From contig JAPFQT010000167.1 of assembly GCA_027627225.1 (NCBI GenBank), forward strand, positions 402,001 through 466,000: DNA of 64,000 nt. Reading direction: 5' to 3'. Of the stretch, positions 36,323 through 48,860 are shown piece by piece (the first letter of the stretch is position 1; each line of letters opens with the position of its first letter). Source of the stretch: Congeria kusceri. Taxonomy: Eukaryota > Mollusca > Bivalvia > Myida > Dreissenidae. The notes below the pieces were generated by a model. The model searched no databases. It was not told the origin of the DNA and saw nothing but the letters and a program-made list of their open reading frames with translations. The position numbers and the translations under genes were made by a program.

Positions 36323-36883
36323 GTATGTTAGCTATGAGTATCGATATAACAAAGAATCATACATATGGAATACGTATACTTTTTTCTTTCATTAGAAACG
36401 TTACATAAAGAATTGTGCACGCTTGGGGCCAACTATTTATATAAACCAATCCCAAACTCGTTCAAATATTACAGTAACTCGTTATGTTATTAAGAAAATC
36501 ATCGTGTCTGAAATTAGAATAAACTATTGTTACTGTGAAAACAAAAACTATTTTTTTTAATATCATTTGACAGAATAATCAAACATTTAATGTATTTATA
36601 TGAAAGCCACTTAATAAGCTTTACAATTAGTTAAACTGAAACCAAATATAATATATATATTTTACTTCTGCACTTAAACAATATCGCTTAAAACATGATG
36701 TTGTTTTGCATATTTGCATTCAAATAAATCCCTAGTTTTGCTTTTCTTAATTGTAAATATTATACTATTGTTATCATATTATTATGGAAAATTGATGTGA
36801 TTTCAATTTTATAATAATGACTGAATTAGGAGGCTAACTTGCATCTTTCAAATGCAGTTGAAAATATTTGTAGGTTGTTTCAG

Positions 36884-36913
36884 ATACTCAAAAGAGAATA
36901 GAAACACTATCAG
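36884..36913 (+). CDS. Candidate 30-nt microexon, phase 1 to phase 1
   Basis: It follows TGTAGGTTGTTTCAG, a strong acceptor, and ends ATCAG|GTAGAC. Entered in phase 1 from the previous candidate it reads TQKRIETLS after a junction Asp codon and leaves phase 1, so it fits between 36,322 and the protease exon. The length is short enough to arise by chance; phase agreement is the main support. Confidence 0.3.
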
Positions 36914-38364
36914 GTAGACAAGATATTTTCATAAATGTCCATAATATCGTTGAACAGTGATTTTTCAGCACTAAGTTGTGTTACAATAATTATACTCAAA
37001 TGCATTACATGTACATAAATGTACATAAACCATTTATATTTTCAAGTAATACAATGTCCTATGATATTGTACTTAACGTACAAAATACGTGTTATGTTAC
37101 ATCGTACTTTTTTATAATCCTTGATTTGTTCATATTTAATATCGTATTTTCATTGATAGATTGTCTGTGGAATACCGTCCTATTTAACCTTTCAATACAT
37201 AAATAGTGCTGTCACTCATTTTCGTAAAAAAAGTCAGTCCGTTGAACGAACATATACTAATCAAAACTCCTTAAGCAGCACATATCCAAAGCTCCTTATA
37301 ATACATAACAAGTATATTAACATACAGCAACATGTAATCAAACGACGATACAATGATAGGTAAACATGTTCCAATAGTAAAATTGCGCCGAACAGGGAAC
37401 ACAATGAGGCATAACTCAATTACGCGCATAGTGGAGATAATAAAAAATCACACACGCATTAACAGTTATGCCCCCCTCGTGCAGTCGGTACATCAGGTCA
37501 TATCCAATGCATAGACATAACAAATGTGGTCACCATGTCCAAAGGAATGGTAAATACCTTTCGTTATTTTTCCTTGCGTTTTCCAAAATATTCCCCATGT
37601 GATGCGTTAGGAGTTTTGATAAGTATGTATGAGGGAATCGAATAAACCGTTTCTAATGGAAAAACATAAGTTGCGGTAGGTATATATTTCTTTTATAACA
37701 CATAGACCAATCTATTTATATTCCAAACCATAAATTAATCAATTAAATATATCGACGTATACAGACAACCACAAATTAAAACGCGTGTACATTAGTTGCA
37801 TCATTACACATCCCAGTTATAAGACCCTCAGAGTCGCTGTGAGTTGTACTTGTTACGAATTGTTTTCAAGCCTAGAATCCAGGCGGCAAATGTTAACGGT
37901 AATATTATTTAAACACAATGTTTCTGGAGCAAATGGACACCAAAATATCACAAAGCAATGCTAACTACGTCAATAAGGACATATTACTTGATACGGGATG
38001 CTTACATAATAATTTTATTAGTCCAAGTTTTAAACACGTCTTAATTTTCCCGAAAATGTTTTATCCTTTGCAATGAAAACCGCTGAGGAGTGCCGAATCG
38101 AAAACTTTATTTTATTTAACCCAAATAAAAACTACAACAAAACACAGTGATCGGCCTTTTCGACGTTTGAGCGGCGTGCTGTACAAAAACAAAGATGCAC
38201 TTATGAATTTTAAAAATATTGTTACCAATAGTCAAACAGTCTCCTAGTTTTATTTTATATATCAAATATTAACATAAATATATAATTGTATATACGTACC
38301 CTCACCGTATGACTGAATGTTGGTGGAACAAAGACAATAGGCCTATATATTATATGGTTATTGT
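36914..38364. other. Unassigned AT-rich (intron-like) DNA
   Basis: The short frame at 36,976-37,206 is unrecognised. No repeats or paired splice sites stand out. Confidence 0.4.
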
Positions 38365-38710
38365 TATGTTCCCAAAAAGTGGGAGGCTTTATTTATTGCA
38401 TGTGTCCGTCCGTACGTACGTACGCATGAAGTTCCCGAAATTGTGTGGACTCAACTCCTCTTTAACTGTTGTGTGGAATTCGCTCAAACATTTACAGCTG
38501 TAGAACCTTTATGTGTAGATGATCGTAAAGGAAGGAATTTTGGCTGAGACAAGTTATAGAGGAATGTTGTCCTCTTTTCATTATTTCCGATATAGAATAT
38601 GTATGACAATACATTTTTCGAGCAAAAACTAGTGTTGGCGACATGCTCTTTGTATGTGTCCAAACATGTGTCGTACGTGGGGGCATCCGTGTCTGTGACA
38701 CATCTAGTTC
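38365..38710. repeat. Dispersed repeat ending in GGGGGCATCCGTGTCTGTG
   Basis: The start has TCCGTCCGTACGTACGTACG and the end reads CGTACGTGGGGGCATCCG and then GTGTCTGTGACACATCTAG. The end matches 10,682-10,718 and its copies in each array unit, so both belong to one family, here more complete at the left. Confidence 0.55.
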
Positions 38711-41700
38711 CTATAGATATTATGTTATTAATTAAAATATTATTTGAAAAGTAAATAGGAAACGAGCTTGAAGCTTGAAGCTTGACATTTATAGTTGAAC
38801 CAACTGAAGGTTAGTCGTATAAATGTTTGACGGCGACTTTTGAGATGCCCTAGAGGAAAATGTGTTTAGGAATAGTATAAGAATTTATAAACAACAGCAA
38901 ACTGTTTGACTTTAAACACAAACGCTGGAATAAATCCAGTGTATATGTTATGCTTTATCGAGGCGTGAAATCTGGCTGGTCTCTTTTAAAGATGTAATGC
39001 CAATTTCAAAAGAGTTTCAACATAACTGTGTGACCGTCGATACGGCATGATTATAATTCTGCTATGGAAAGATATGCGACCACTCGAGACAATTTTAGTA
39101 TATTTATTAGTACAATAGCTTAACATTGTAGAGCTTACCACCGGATATTTTGGTAGAGTAGAACGTAACGAAGATTTCATCAAGTGCCTTTTAAGGACTT
39201 ATCATACACCGCAATATGCGAACAGTTGAAATTTTGTCAATTCAATGCATATACCCATATGATAATTAAAGTATACCGGATATATAAAAATGTTTCAAAA
39301 ATAAAGTCATAGAGGAATCGTCATCGAGATTAGGTTTAGGGTTTTATAATTAAACATTCAAACAAAATCATAATAAAAATACAGTCAACCTATTCTTGTA
39401 ATCAGTATACTTTGAAATTTAGAATTGCGAATTTTGATGTGTTGTTGTTTATGATTCAATAAGTAATGTAATTCAATTTAATGCCGCTTATTAAAAAAAG
39501 TATTTTATTAACGGTAGAGACGATTTTATAATTACAGTGTATGCAATAATCCTTATTTTAATTATTGCTTGAAACAACTGATAAACATGCATCTATTAAC
39601 TTATTTTTGTATAAAAATGTGTCAATATTTGCTGCACGAGTTCATGTACAAAATGGCAATTGTCAAGTTAAATATATAGTTCAAATACGTGTTTCAAAAC
39701 AACTTTAAGGTACATCATGGTTTGTCGGTCGACAATTCAACATTTTAAATGATTCTTGTTTGTTTGTTTTTTTTGTTTCTTTTTAAATCAGTTTAGCTAA
39801 AGAGCACATATATCATAATGCCAAATCTGGATTGATCTTTACGCAATATATTTCCTCACTACATATCTAATATTAGTAATGAAAAACAAAACTCTTCGTC
39901 ACAAAACAGTAGCAAGAAAATACATTAGCTTTTTGGTTAACATCAATTTATTTTATAATCGGGTGTGTTGATACGTATTTATGAGAAACGTGTTTTGTGC
40001 AACCTAATTGTCAATACATCACTTCAATACTTGTGGTAACGAAGGTTATATATTTCTTCTCACTAGAACACCTTATGTTCCGTGTAAGTCTGATGTCACA
40101 TAAAGACCGATTATTTCGCGCTATCAGCAGAATAATTTTGCATTAAGAAAATGAAAATATCAAAATAAGACACTGTTTTACCTTGAATTTGCACTGTATA
40201 TGTGTGTTATCCAGCTGATCAAAGAGATGGTTACTCCTTTTTTTAAGATACCAAGGAAACTGGCGAATACTACACATTGCAAATTGTACACTCATAAAAA
40301 GATCGAAAAGGGGTTCCATGTTTATGTATTTACATAAGTCTCTAAACAAAGCGTACACTACCTCATTAAACACTCCCTGAACAACCTCCATTGACACACA
40401 CTACACTTGCATCAATCTGATCAGTCAAACAGTCTTCGCGCTGCCGATAACGCTCATTACTTTTAAATGTCTCCTTCCTTCATCGCCCACCAAGGAGCCC
40501 CCATATGGCTATACTTTTATTACACATACTTTCTCTAACAACGCACTGTAAACGTTTAATTTGTCTCGATATAGTAAATTATTTTTGGTTATACTTATTC
40601 AATATGCTGTTTTTTAAATAATATTTCAATTACTCAGGCGTCTTACTTTGCCTTTATACATTACTTTAAGACACTTCTTTGCATACTACTCCGCCAACTG
40701 AAATAACTGACACCGCTTCTGGTCTGTAGAAGCTGCGTGTGAAAAACATTGTGTAGTGTGTAGCCTTTACTTTCCTTTAGATTTGATCATCCTTTCAAAA
40801 CATACGCACTTAACGTTATAAATGGTTGTTTTGAACATTTCTTCACAAAGAGGGTGTAATTTGACGTCGATGGTAATATATATTGCTTTTGTAAAGATGT
40901 ATTTGGTTGTTGAAACACGATAATATATGTGTACTCAGGATTTTATTTTTTACTTTATTTTGCCTTTACCGAAAAGAACTTTGAGTTGTACATTAATGTA
41001 CACATTTGCTCATAGTATTCAGGAAGAACTAGCTTGTACAGTATAATTATAATTTCATAATCAGTTATCAATACACTACGTGAACAGATGAAACACGATA
41101 TTCATGAGCCTTACGTGTCTTAAAAACAGTTTACGCACTCTGTTGTCGCAAATCACGCTTCTATATGGCTATAAAAAAAAAATTGTTTTGACGATAAAAT
41201 GTGTATGGAATAATGCTCATCAGGCGATTGAATAACAAACTTGATTTTTCGGTTGCACGTTGTTACTACGAGTTACAACTGTTATTTTGTATTATTATGA
41301 TATATAACATGTACGCATAAGAGTATTTATCTCAATTATCGAAGTGACGAGTAATTATTTAAAACACTCGTTTGTAAGCATACAAATTGATATTTCCTCA
41401 TGGTTAGTCTAGTTAGTTGTTCGCAGAACAACTAAAGATACCGCTATTCCAAAATTGAACTAAGAACTATGATCCTACAGCTTTAGGCCAGTCGACTACT
41501 CGAAAGTAAGAAGTGCTGCTTTGAATAACGTTTAATATGTCAAATGGTAATCATTACGATCATGAATTTGATTCGAACATGACATGTTGGGAAAACTTAA
41601 GTCAACAACTTTCATTGTAGGGACAAATGTGACTGTACTTGCGAAAGAAAATACAATTGTACGTTATGCGACGTCCTAATTTATTAATGAATGAAAATCT

Positions 41701-42001
41701 TGGGACACCAGTCGAGCCGAATAGACACAAGTTAAGTCTTACCTATTCATCTCGTTATCGCCTACTCATGTAAAGATTAATTTTTCAGTAGTGAATTTGT
41801 TTAGTAGGGAATGTTTTTTACTCATTTTATTGTTAACGTGGCCTTCCTTATAACGATAAAGAACATTTTAGAGGATATTACGCAGTAGCGGTCGATTTTT
41901 ACGGAGTATTCCGGATATAGGCAATGTATCACGATTGAGGTCGGATACACTAATCATATCAGAAACTACAATAGGCAGAATTTAGAACGCGGACATTCGT
42001 A
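38711..42001. other. Unassigned intron-like DNA
   Basis: This is 3.3 kb without a supportable gene. The minus frame at 40,143-40,397 (84 codons) and others are unrecognised. No tandem repeat is seen. Confidence 0.4.
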
Positions 42002-42073
42002 GGCAATAGCCTAGTGGTTAGCATCTCGGACTAGCATTCTGAATGACACGGGTTCGATTCCCGGCAGTGGTTG
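42002..42073 (+). repeat. tRNA-Ala-like sequence (SINE head or tRNA pseudogene)
   Basis: AGCCTAGTGGTTAGCA resembles an A box and ACACGGGTTCGATTCCCGG forms a good T arm. A five-pair anticodon stem closes on the loop CTAGCAT, which would give anticodon AGC (Ala). The acceptor ends do not pair and the D stem is weak, so it is unlikely to be a working tRNA gene. Confidence 0.55.
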
Positions 42074-43057
42074 ATAATTTTTTCATAAACCTTTTTGACA
42101 GTTTTGCTTCTCCAGATGCTTAATTAATTGAAAACGGAATACATGTTAAGACATTTCCAAAAGAAACCAACAACATGTTGATAGCAACTCACTCTAAGGA
42201 ACTTAAAACACTTGCTAATACGGTTAAAAAGCTTGTAGCACAGTCTTTGCATTCATATACTGTTTAATGTTTTCAATATTCAGCATATTGTTTGTTTTCA
42301 AGGTAAATATTGAGTTTTGTTCAACTCCACACCGTTTGATCTTCCACAGCGTAAGCATCTGTCTTCCACAGAGAGTGTCCGGTTATGAAACTCATAATGA
42401 TCGTTTTTCACTATATACATGTATATTCAGATGATGTCGGAATGTCAAGTAGGAATGCCATTAAATGATATATGTGTAGCCCAAAGAAAGATCAAGCAAT
42501 TGAAAATCGGACAAAGAATTGGTCTCATTAGGTTTCTTGCTCGACATTGTTTTTTCTGTTTTTTCATTTTGAATTTAAAAAAAAGAATTGAAAGGCTTTA
42601 AATATATTGTACTTGTACAGAGTTTTAAGCTGCTGAAAGTGACTTTATCTAGTTTTTACACCTGATAACGTTTTCATTAGTGGCGTACGATTCACAATGG
42701 ACCTAAATTCATCAGCTACACATTTGACGCAATAAAAAATATTGAATTGAAACTATTCAAAACATCATGATTGTGAGAGAATAACAACATAATTACTCGA
42801 TGACGATATATTTATTTCAAATTTGATTAACATGCTTACGAGGCAATATTTAAACTTACCATTTTTAATAATATAAATTGCTTAGCAATGTACAAGTCAT
42901 ATGTATAATATTGAACAAATGATATCAGGAATACGTACATGAATATTTTCGTTTAATCATTTACATTCTATGTATTTAAGATGACGTGTATCATCCCTAT
43001 CTGAATGCCCAGACTGTCCATGATGTGCATACTGTTTCGCAATAACCATTATTTCAG
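42074..43057. other. Unassigned intron-like DNA upstream of the protease exon
   Basis: Splice-like words exist (near 42,350 and 42,430), but no segment there is both open and phase-compatible over a convincing length. Confidence 0.4.
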
Positions 43058-43138
43058 CAGTCAGTGACGCTACTGTAGTGAATATTCGTCAATGTCTGCT
43101 CATAGTTCGACTAAAAAAAAATTCGTTTCACATTTTAG
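43058..43138 (+). other. Alternative in-frame 5' extension of the protease exon
   Basis: CCATTATTTCAG ends at 43,057. The 81 nt from 43,058 to the acceptor at 43,139 are open in the same frame and phase, so either acceptor gives a valid protein differing by 27 residues (including a hydrophobic LLIV word and a Lys-rich stretch). Which one is used cannot be told from sequence. Confidence 0.35.
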
Positions 43139-44080
43139 GGGTTTTGAAGAAGACCACCGTCCAACAGAAGAAAACAAGAGATCGCCTTCGCGATATATGC
43201 CTGACGCATGGAAATCATTCACAAAAACTTGCGACCGAATGTGAAAATATTTGTAAGAAGCTTCGTGCCTTAAAGGATGTGGTTGATGTATACCCAGCTT
43301 ATGATTATGATAATCAATCAAGAATCGTGTTTGTCGTGACACACACTGGCAAAAGTATAAAACAAGATATTCAAACAATATTTAAGGGCGATGAAGAAAT
43401 TGATTGCGTTCGAAAATCGTTGGATTCATTCCAATCTAGCAATGAAGACGAATCGGGCGATTTGCGAAAAGAAGACGAGGAAATTGTGCGTCGATGTATT
43501 CGGAAGATATCAAAAGGCTTATTTGTGAAACACCGGCATCTTTCTTTCATTCAGGGATTTACACCCGCCTTGCAAAATAAATATGAACCGCGACTGGCAT
43601 TTTATGTTCATGCAAAGGGTTACATACCAATCGACGAAGATCCTTTTGATGGATCGTATTACGGCATCCCCGTGACTGTTCGAGAAGGAGCGTTTGTACC
43701 ATTGTACAAACATGCCGACTCTTTTCTGGACCATGTGCTAATGGGATGCCGAATCAAGCGTGAAGAGAAAGGCACACTCGGTGTATTTTTTCACCACCCA
43801 CAGTACGGTCTTTGTGGCATTACATGTGCCCATGTAGTAGTGAGTGCTGCCGAGGTTCGTACATGCATATCACTAAATGGCAGAATGGCACTCAGAGCTG
43901 ATATCCAGAATTACATAGTGTACCAACCTGACCACCCGCATGATATAGGCCGTATAAGGGAGATCATTGTCAAAGAAGACGTCGACAACAAGTCAGGAAT
44001 TGAAATTGCAATAATACAGTTAGAGAAGAGAACCCCCAACAGCGGAGAGTTTCCATCACCGAAACAGCCGCAAACATTTG
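43139..44080 (+). CDS. Serine protease-like protein, exon with catalytic His (penultimate coding exon)
   Basis: The acceptor TTTCACATTTTAG precedes 43,139 and the donor TTTG|GTAACT follows 44,080. The frame entered in phase 1 is open throughout and leaves phase 1, joining 45,829 to make an Asp codon. The first about 120 residues are helical-looking, basic then acidic, and unrecognised. The second half looks like the first barrel of a trypsin-like (PA clan) domain: GITCAHVV holds the catalytic His (codon 43,831). EIAIIQL, 57 residues later, aligns with the usual D-I-A-L-L-K-L motif but has Glu (codon 44,002) for Asp. An Asp at 43,942 is a less likely stand-in. There is no signal peptide, so an intracellular protein is likely. 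An in-frame alternative acceptor lies at 43,057/58. Confidence 0.85.
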
Positions 44081-44806
44081 GTAACTTGCATTATACCTGC
44101 TAATATTTATATTTTTGCCCAAAATGTATGTTTAGTGTCTGTATGTTTCGTTTTTTGGCGAAACATGGAAATTTGCATGTAGTGTAGTGTTTTTTGTTTT
44201 TTTTAACTGAAACACAAACAGACCATACCATCATTCGCACCCTCGAATACGAGGTTTGTTTCAAAGAGCGCAAACATACGATCAAGTACGCACATAATTA
44301 AGTGGACATGCTTTACGGTGTTTAATTTATGATTAAGTAACATTTGACATAAAAATAATTACACGTGGCAAACAGTTACGTGTAACGTAGAGACATGCAC
44401 ACATTAATGAGAAAGAGAAAGGAACATACCGCACGTGTAATGTACACTTATTGCACGTGTTTAATTATCGACAAACTCAACAATACGACATTGTAACCCC
44501 TGCTATTGTCTTCACTGATTTATGTTAACTTGCTTTTAAATCAAAATTTCTATTTTATTATTGATATGAACTGTACATGTACAACTTTCTTTCATTATAC
44601 TATAATATGATAACCAAGGTAATGTTTTTCCATAAGGGCCGATAAACATACTCTAACCACATCCATTTTCCTGTAAGTATTATAAATAACGTCAAATACG
44701 TGTATAAGCATTGTAAAAAAAGCTAGTTCATGTATGCATTTATCATAAACGATCAGATTGTACGAAAAACAACATCAGCAAAAACAGGCATACATACTTA
44801 TAAGTA

Positions 44807-45737
44807 CGAGGGCTGTCCAGAAATTTCATTCACCAGATCTGATAATATCATAAACAAGGACTAATTTACATGAAATCTGTGAAACATGTACTTTGATCTA
44901 TACTTAATCCAACTATTATTCAACTAAAACAATGACTTGTAAGGCAATGTAAATTACATCACCATAGCAACAGCAGGTTGTCATGTACGGAGCACTTTGA
45001 TTTTTTTTATTTGCCCTTGTCATATGCTGTTGAATCATATACTTAAACTAACGAGAAAGTTAACCGAATTGGTTTGACACTATCAGTAATAATACATTGA
45101 TTTGATGCCAACAATTCAAATGTTTTGCTCAGGTAGTTCATTTTATGAAGTGGTATGTCAGAAAAACGTGACGTCAGAAAAGGGTATGGAGCATCTTTGG
45201 ACACTCAGCCATTTCTTTTTTTTTTCACAAAATGTCTCCAGTCGAACATTAACAAATGTAAACCAAATAATAAACGGCATTGAGGATGGTATGTCTGAAA
45301 GATACAAATCCCACAGACAAAGTTAAGATAAGGAGACCAATACATCAGACAAATATAGGAATGGTATACCTTAGGTCAGATCCTAGGGATAACCCTTATG
45401 ATGATTTTTCTCAGTGAAGGATGGTTTGATCCACTGTTGGTGCATATGGCAAAACATGGTTCAGTAATATGTACATTAAATAGGTTGAATGATGTAAGAA
45501 ATACGTTTCAGTTGATGGGGAATCGTTGTATGTCTAGATGTCTTGGTATGCATGCCAATGTAAATGATCTTCCAATGTTATGTTGACGTCAACTAATACA
45601 CTAAACTGCTGAGTAGATGTGAATGTGTATACACTTTGTGTTAAGTAACACTTAATTGTTGTTTAAGAAAATACATACATTAATAAAATAGTGCACAGAG
45701 TATGTCAATAAATTAGGTTGTGAACAGACAACCCTCG
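44807..45737. mobile_element. Mariner-like element (non-autonomous) in the protease intron
   Basis: The left end reads TA|CGAGGGCTGTCCAGAA. The right end, on the minus strand, reads TA|CGAGGGTTGTCTG. This gives inverted ends of about 13 bp with TA at both outer edges, the mark of Tc1/mariner insertion, and a CGAGGG start of the kind I associate with mariner ends. At 931 bp it is shorter than an intact mariner. The frames inside (45,102-45,326 and 45,398-45,586) show no recognisable transposase, so it is internally deleted or decayed. It lies wholly inside the 44,081-45,828 intron. Confidence 0.6.
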
Positions 45738-45828
45738 TAATTCATTAGATCTTATATCCAACACAACAATATACTATCAGAAATTAATAATGCACACGCG
45801 ACATGTATTTATTAACATTCTGTTTTAG

Positions 45829-46310
45829 ATTTGGAATTTCCTTCCGGAAAGGTCTTTGATCAAAGAAAGAAAAACGCCTTGTGCTGGAAATTTGGGAGTG
45901 AAACGGATTACACCGAAGGGGAAATTATAAATTCTTCACCCTCTTCATGTGCAATATATTTTTCTGGCATCGACGAACCGATAACCGAGCTATACGACCA
46001 AATACTGGTGCGGTCGTTACAAAGCAAGCCGTTCGCTAAAAAGGGGGATTCCGGGAGCCCGGTGTTTGTACACGATTGCGCTGGTGAAGTTGTTTGTATC
46101 GGAATTGTTGAAGCTGGAACACTAACCAATGGCCTAGCTGTAATAACACCGATCGGCAGCATACTGCAGGCACTCGGTATATCCAGACTGAAATCATTTC
46201 TTCCAAGCAATGTTATCATTCGTAGAGATGTCGTCAAACTTAATACTGAGTTTAACAATTTCAAAGAAGATGTAAATCGCAAACTTGATATCTTAATCCA
46301 AAAAAAATAA
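45829..46310 (+). CDS. Serine protease-like protein, terminal exon with GDSG serine motif
   Basis: The acceptor TTCTGTTTTAG precedes 45,829, and the split Asp codon (G at 44,080, AT here) restores the frame. The 482-nt segment ends in TAA at 46,308-46,310. KKGDSGSPVF holds the nucleophile Ser (codon 46,050), 100 residues after the Glu of the previous exon and 157 after the His, close to chymotrypsin spacing. The following VVCIGIVEAG strand fits the family. The last 30 residues have a heptad-like pattern (VVKLNTEFNNFKEDVNRKL) and may form a short coiled coil. With the previous exon the coding part seen is 473 residues. Similar domains occur as uncharacterised mollusc proteins, to my memory. 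Confidence 0.88.
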
Positions 46311-47630
46311 AAGGATTCTGTGGGAAATTCGGAAACTAAAGGTTGGAAAAGATAAGCATTGTCAGAAATTAAATTACACTTGAGAGGTTGCTCTTGATAT
46401 ATCAGATCATTTACATTACTGCACATAATTGAATACTTTCTTTAAATTTAAGACGTGTACATGAACAGCGACCAAAAATATTATATTACTTTGTATGTGC
46501 TAATATTATCTTGAAGACATGGGATGATCATCCGCCGAATGCAATGCTTATATACTATTATTTCATTACTGTTTTACAAAATGATCCAGAGAAGTATAAT
46601 GTGAAAAATATTAACTGTGCTTTGTTTTTGTTTTATTTTTTTTAAACATGAGTTGATAGATTTTGGAAATGTTAACATAATATTAGATTAAACAGTTTGC
46701 TATTTAGTCGTGCGATACCCAAATTATGAGTCATTGCTAGTTGGATTGTAAATATACCATAGTTATGTTATGTGTTTGGTTATACAACGTAACATGGTGG
46801 TGAGGAATAAATATAGTGGTGTTTGTGGTGATTTAGGAGAGTTTGACATATGTGAGAAAATATCGTTGAAATATCATTTGTTGATTTTGGACAATTGAAA
46901 AAATGGTAAGCCGCGGCAAAGAAAAGAAAGCTAGAAAAATAGTAATAGTTATTTGCTAATTTGTTAACGGATGAAAAACTCAACAGCATATTTGCTCAGG
47001 TAAACAAACACCTTGAACAATCAAGTAGAAGATAAAATAGCATACGGGCAGGAAAGACATACACAATGCACATAGATACTGTAGTGAGCTAGATAATATA
47101 ATTATTAAAATGGAGATCAATGTGTGAGAAACGAGAACACATCATTAAAGTTTCGTGCGCTAGATCCATAAAACTTGAGCCCATAAGTATGCACAATAAT
47201 TTGATTTTCAAATAATTAAAGAGAGACTGTCATAAAATATGTAGATACATGTTTAGTTATTCGCTACTTTCAAAACGAGATCGATATTAACTTCGAAGGC
47301 ATCTTCATAGAAAGGGTACACACCGATTAGGACGATTATCCCTCCAAGCATACAGATATCGTATTGTCCAGACAAAACGCTTGATCGCAATATTTAAAGA
47401 CTATTGCGATACTGAAATAATCACGATAAAGGTATACCTTCTTAAGAACAGCAGATTTGGAATTGATATATACTATCCAATATAAATTTAAATGCAGGAA
47501 CGACCCTATAAAAGTCTGCAGTGGAAGATGACGCCAAATGATAGAGAATAAATGTGCAGTTACGTTAACGTGACAGATAAGTCAATGTGTTTGAAAGATA
47601 TATCTCCAGACTGGTTCGAGAAATTGGGTA
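46311..47630. other. 3' flank and intergenic-like DNA
   Basis: Apart from the AATAAA above I see no gene or repeat. The minus frame at 45,908-46,426 is a shadow of the protease exon. Confidence 0.4.
46806..46811 (+). other. Candidate polyadenylation signal for the protease gene
   Basis: AATAAA lies about 500 bp after the stop. Another AATAAA overlaps the stop codon itself and is too close to be the main site. Confidence 0.3.
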
Positions 47631-48378
47631 CTAATAGCATAGCGGAACACACAAACCGATACTTAAGAAAGTCGATGATGACTCAACCATGAAATCGAGG
47701 CTATATCTGTTATCAACCCAAACGATCGTAGATAGTGATGAATGTGTTTTTACTGATGACAACGTCGGATTTTCTACACAAACTAGGCACGCCCACAAAC
47801 AAAAAATCCAGACATTTAGCCAAGTGCATGTAACTAAACCGAAAATTTGGGTACGGGTTGACAATGTTATCTTAGCGGATAATCATCACAATCCAACTCG
47901 TGCTATAAAAAGCAAACCGAAATTAAAACAAAAGTTTTAAAACGGGTGTGCTAAACATGGTAAAACGTCTACTATTACATCGGAAAAAACAGCTAGCGAA
48001 ATAGAAAAGAAAGCATGAAAAGCGATTATAAAAGTAACAAACAATCTGTAGATAGCGATAACAATAGCGCGGGAATAATTCAGAGCGATACAAATAGCCC
48101 GGTAATACAGGACGTTTTATTACGGGAGAGTAATGGAAATGTGAAAAGGGGCCGGGCGGCAGACACCGGACTGGGGTCAGCCAATCATATGACACTAGAA
48201 AACAGGTACACACACAATTCCAGTTATCCTCATTAGTCGCAGTATACGAAAAAGTACTTAACTTTACAGTTGTATCTAATAACCGCCGCGAAATACTTCG
48301 TGTATGTTCGTTCGGATGCTTGCTGACATGTAATACCGAGTAATTACGAGGTGTTATTTCGCGCAGTACAACGGTCAT
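47631..48378. other. Possible decayed coding remnant
   Basis: Two + frames, 47,689-47,940 (83 codons) and 48,015-48,236 (73 codons), lie close together in different frames. Their content is hydrophilic and protein-like (Asp, Asn, Ser, Lys rich), and the base composition is richer in GC than the surroundings. A minus frame of 151 codons overlaps. I recognise no family; a broken transposable-element protein is one guess. Confidence 0.2.
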
Positions 48379-48860
48379 TCTGCTCCGATTCCACTCGCTC
48401 TTACTTGATTATTCGAAATTCTAGAATCGCGAAATATGTTTATTTCGCTTGAGCCGTACTGTTTTTACGATTGCAGAGACGCAGCCGTATTCATCGTATC
48501 ACTATACTATGGAGTGTATACAGTTTGAAAGCAAGCGATGAATGCTAGTAACACCCTGAACAATTTTATTTATCTAGGATCATAATTAGCCATTATAATT
48601 TATACGACATATACACCGTTTTACAACCGATACGTAAGATCTGAATATTTTACTTCAAAACTCTTACTTTAAAACTTTACTTCATTATGACATTATATAC
48701 GACGCGTTTGGTTTTCATGCGAACTTGACCACATTGCATTGTAGTGTTAAAACCCAAACTAACTGCGAATAATTAAGAACGATTTCAAGGAATATACAAA
48801 TCGATTTTTGAAGGTCTATGATTAAGCCACATTTCATATATATTCTACTCTTTGTTTCAG

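Noticed and set aside
42002..42073. A functional tRNA-Ala gene
   Set aside because: The T arm and anticodon arm are good, but the acceptor stem does not pair and the D stem is weak, as in a SINE head.
45908..46426. 172-codon minus frame opposite the protease terminal exon
   Set aside because: Shadow of a real exon; the + strand has catalytic motifs and phase-matched splice sites.
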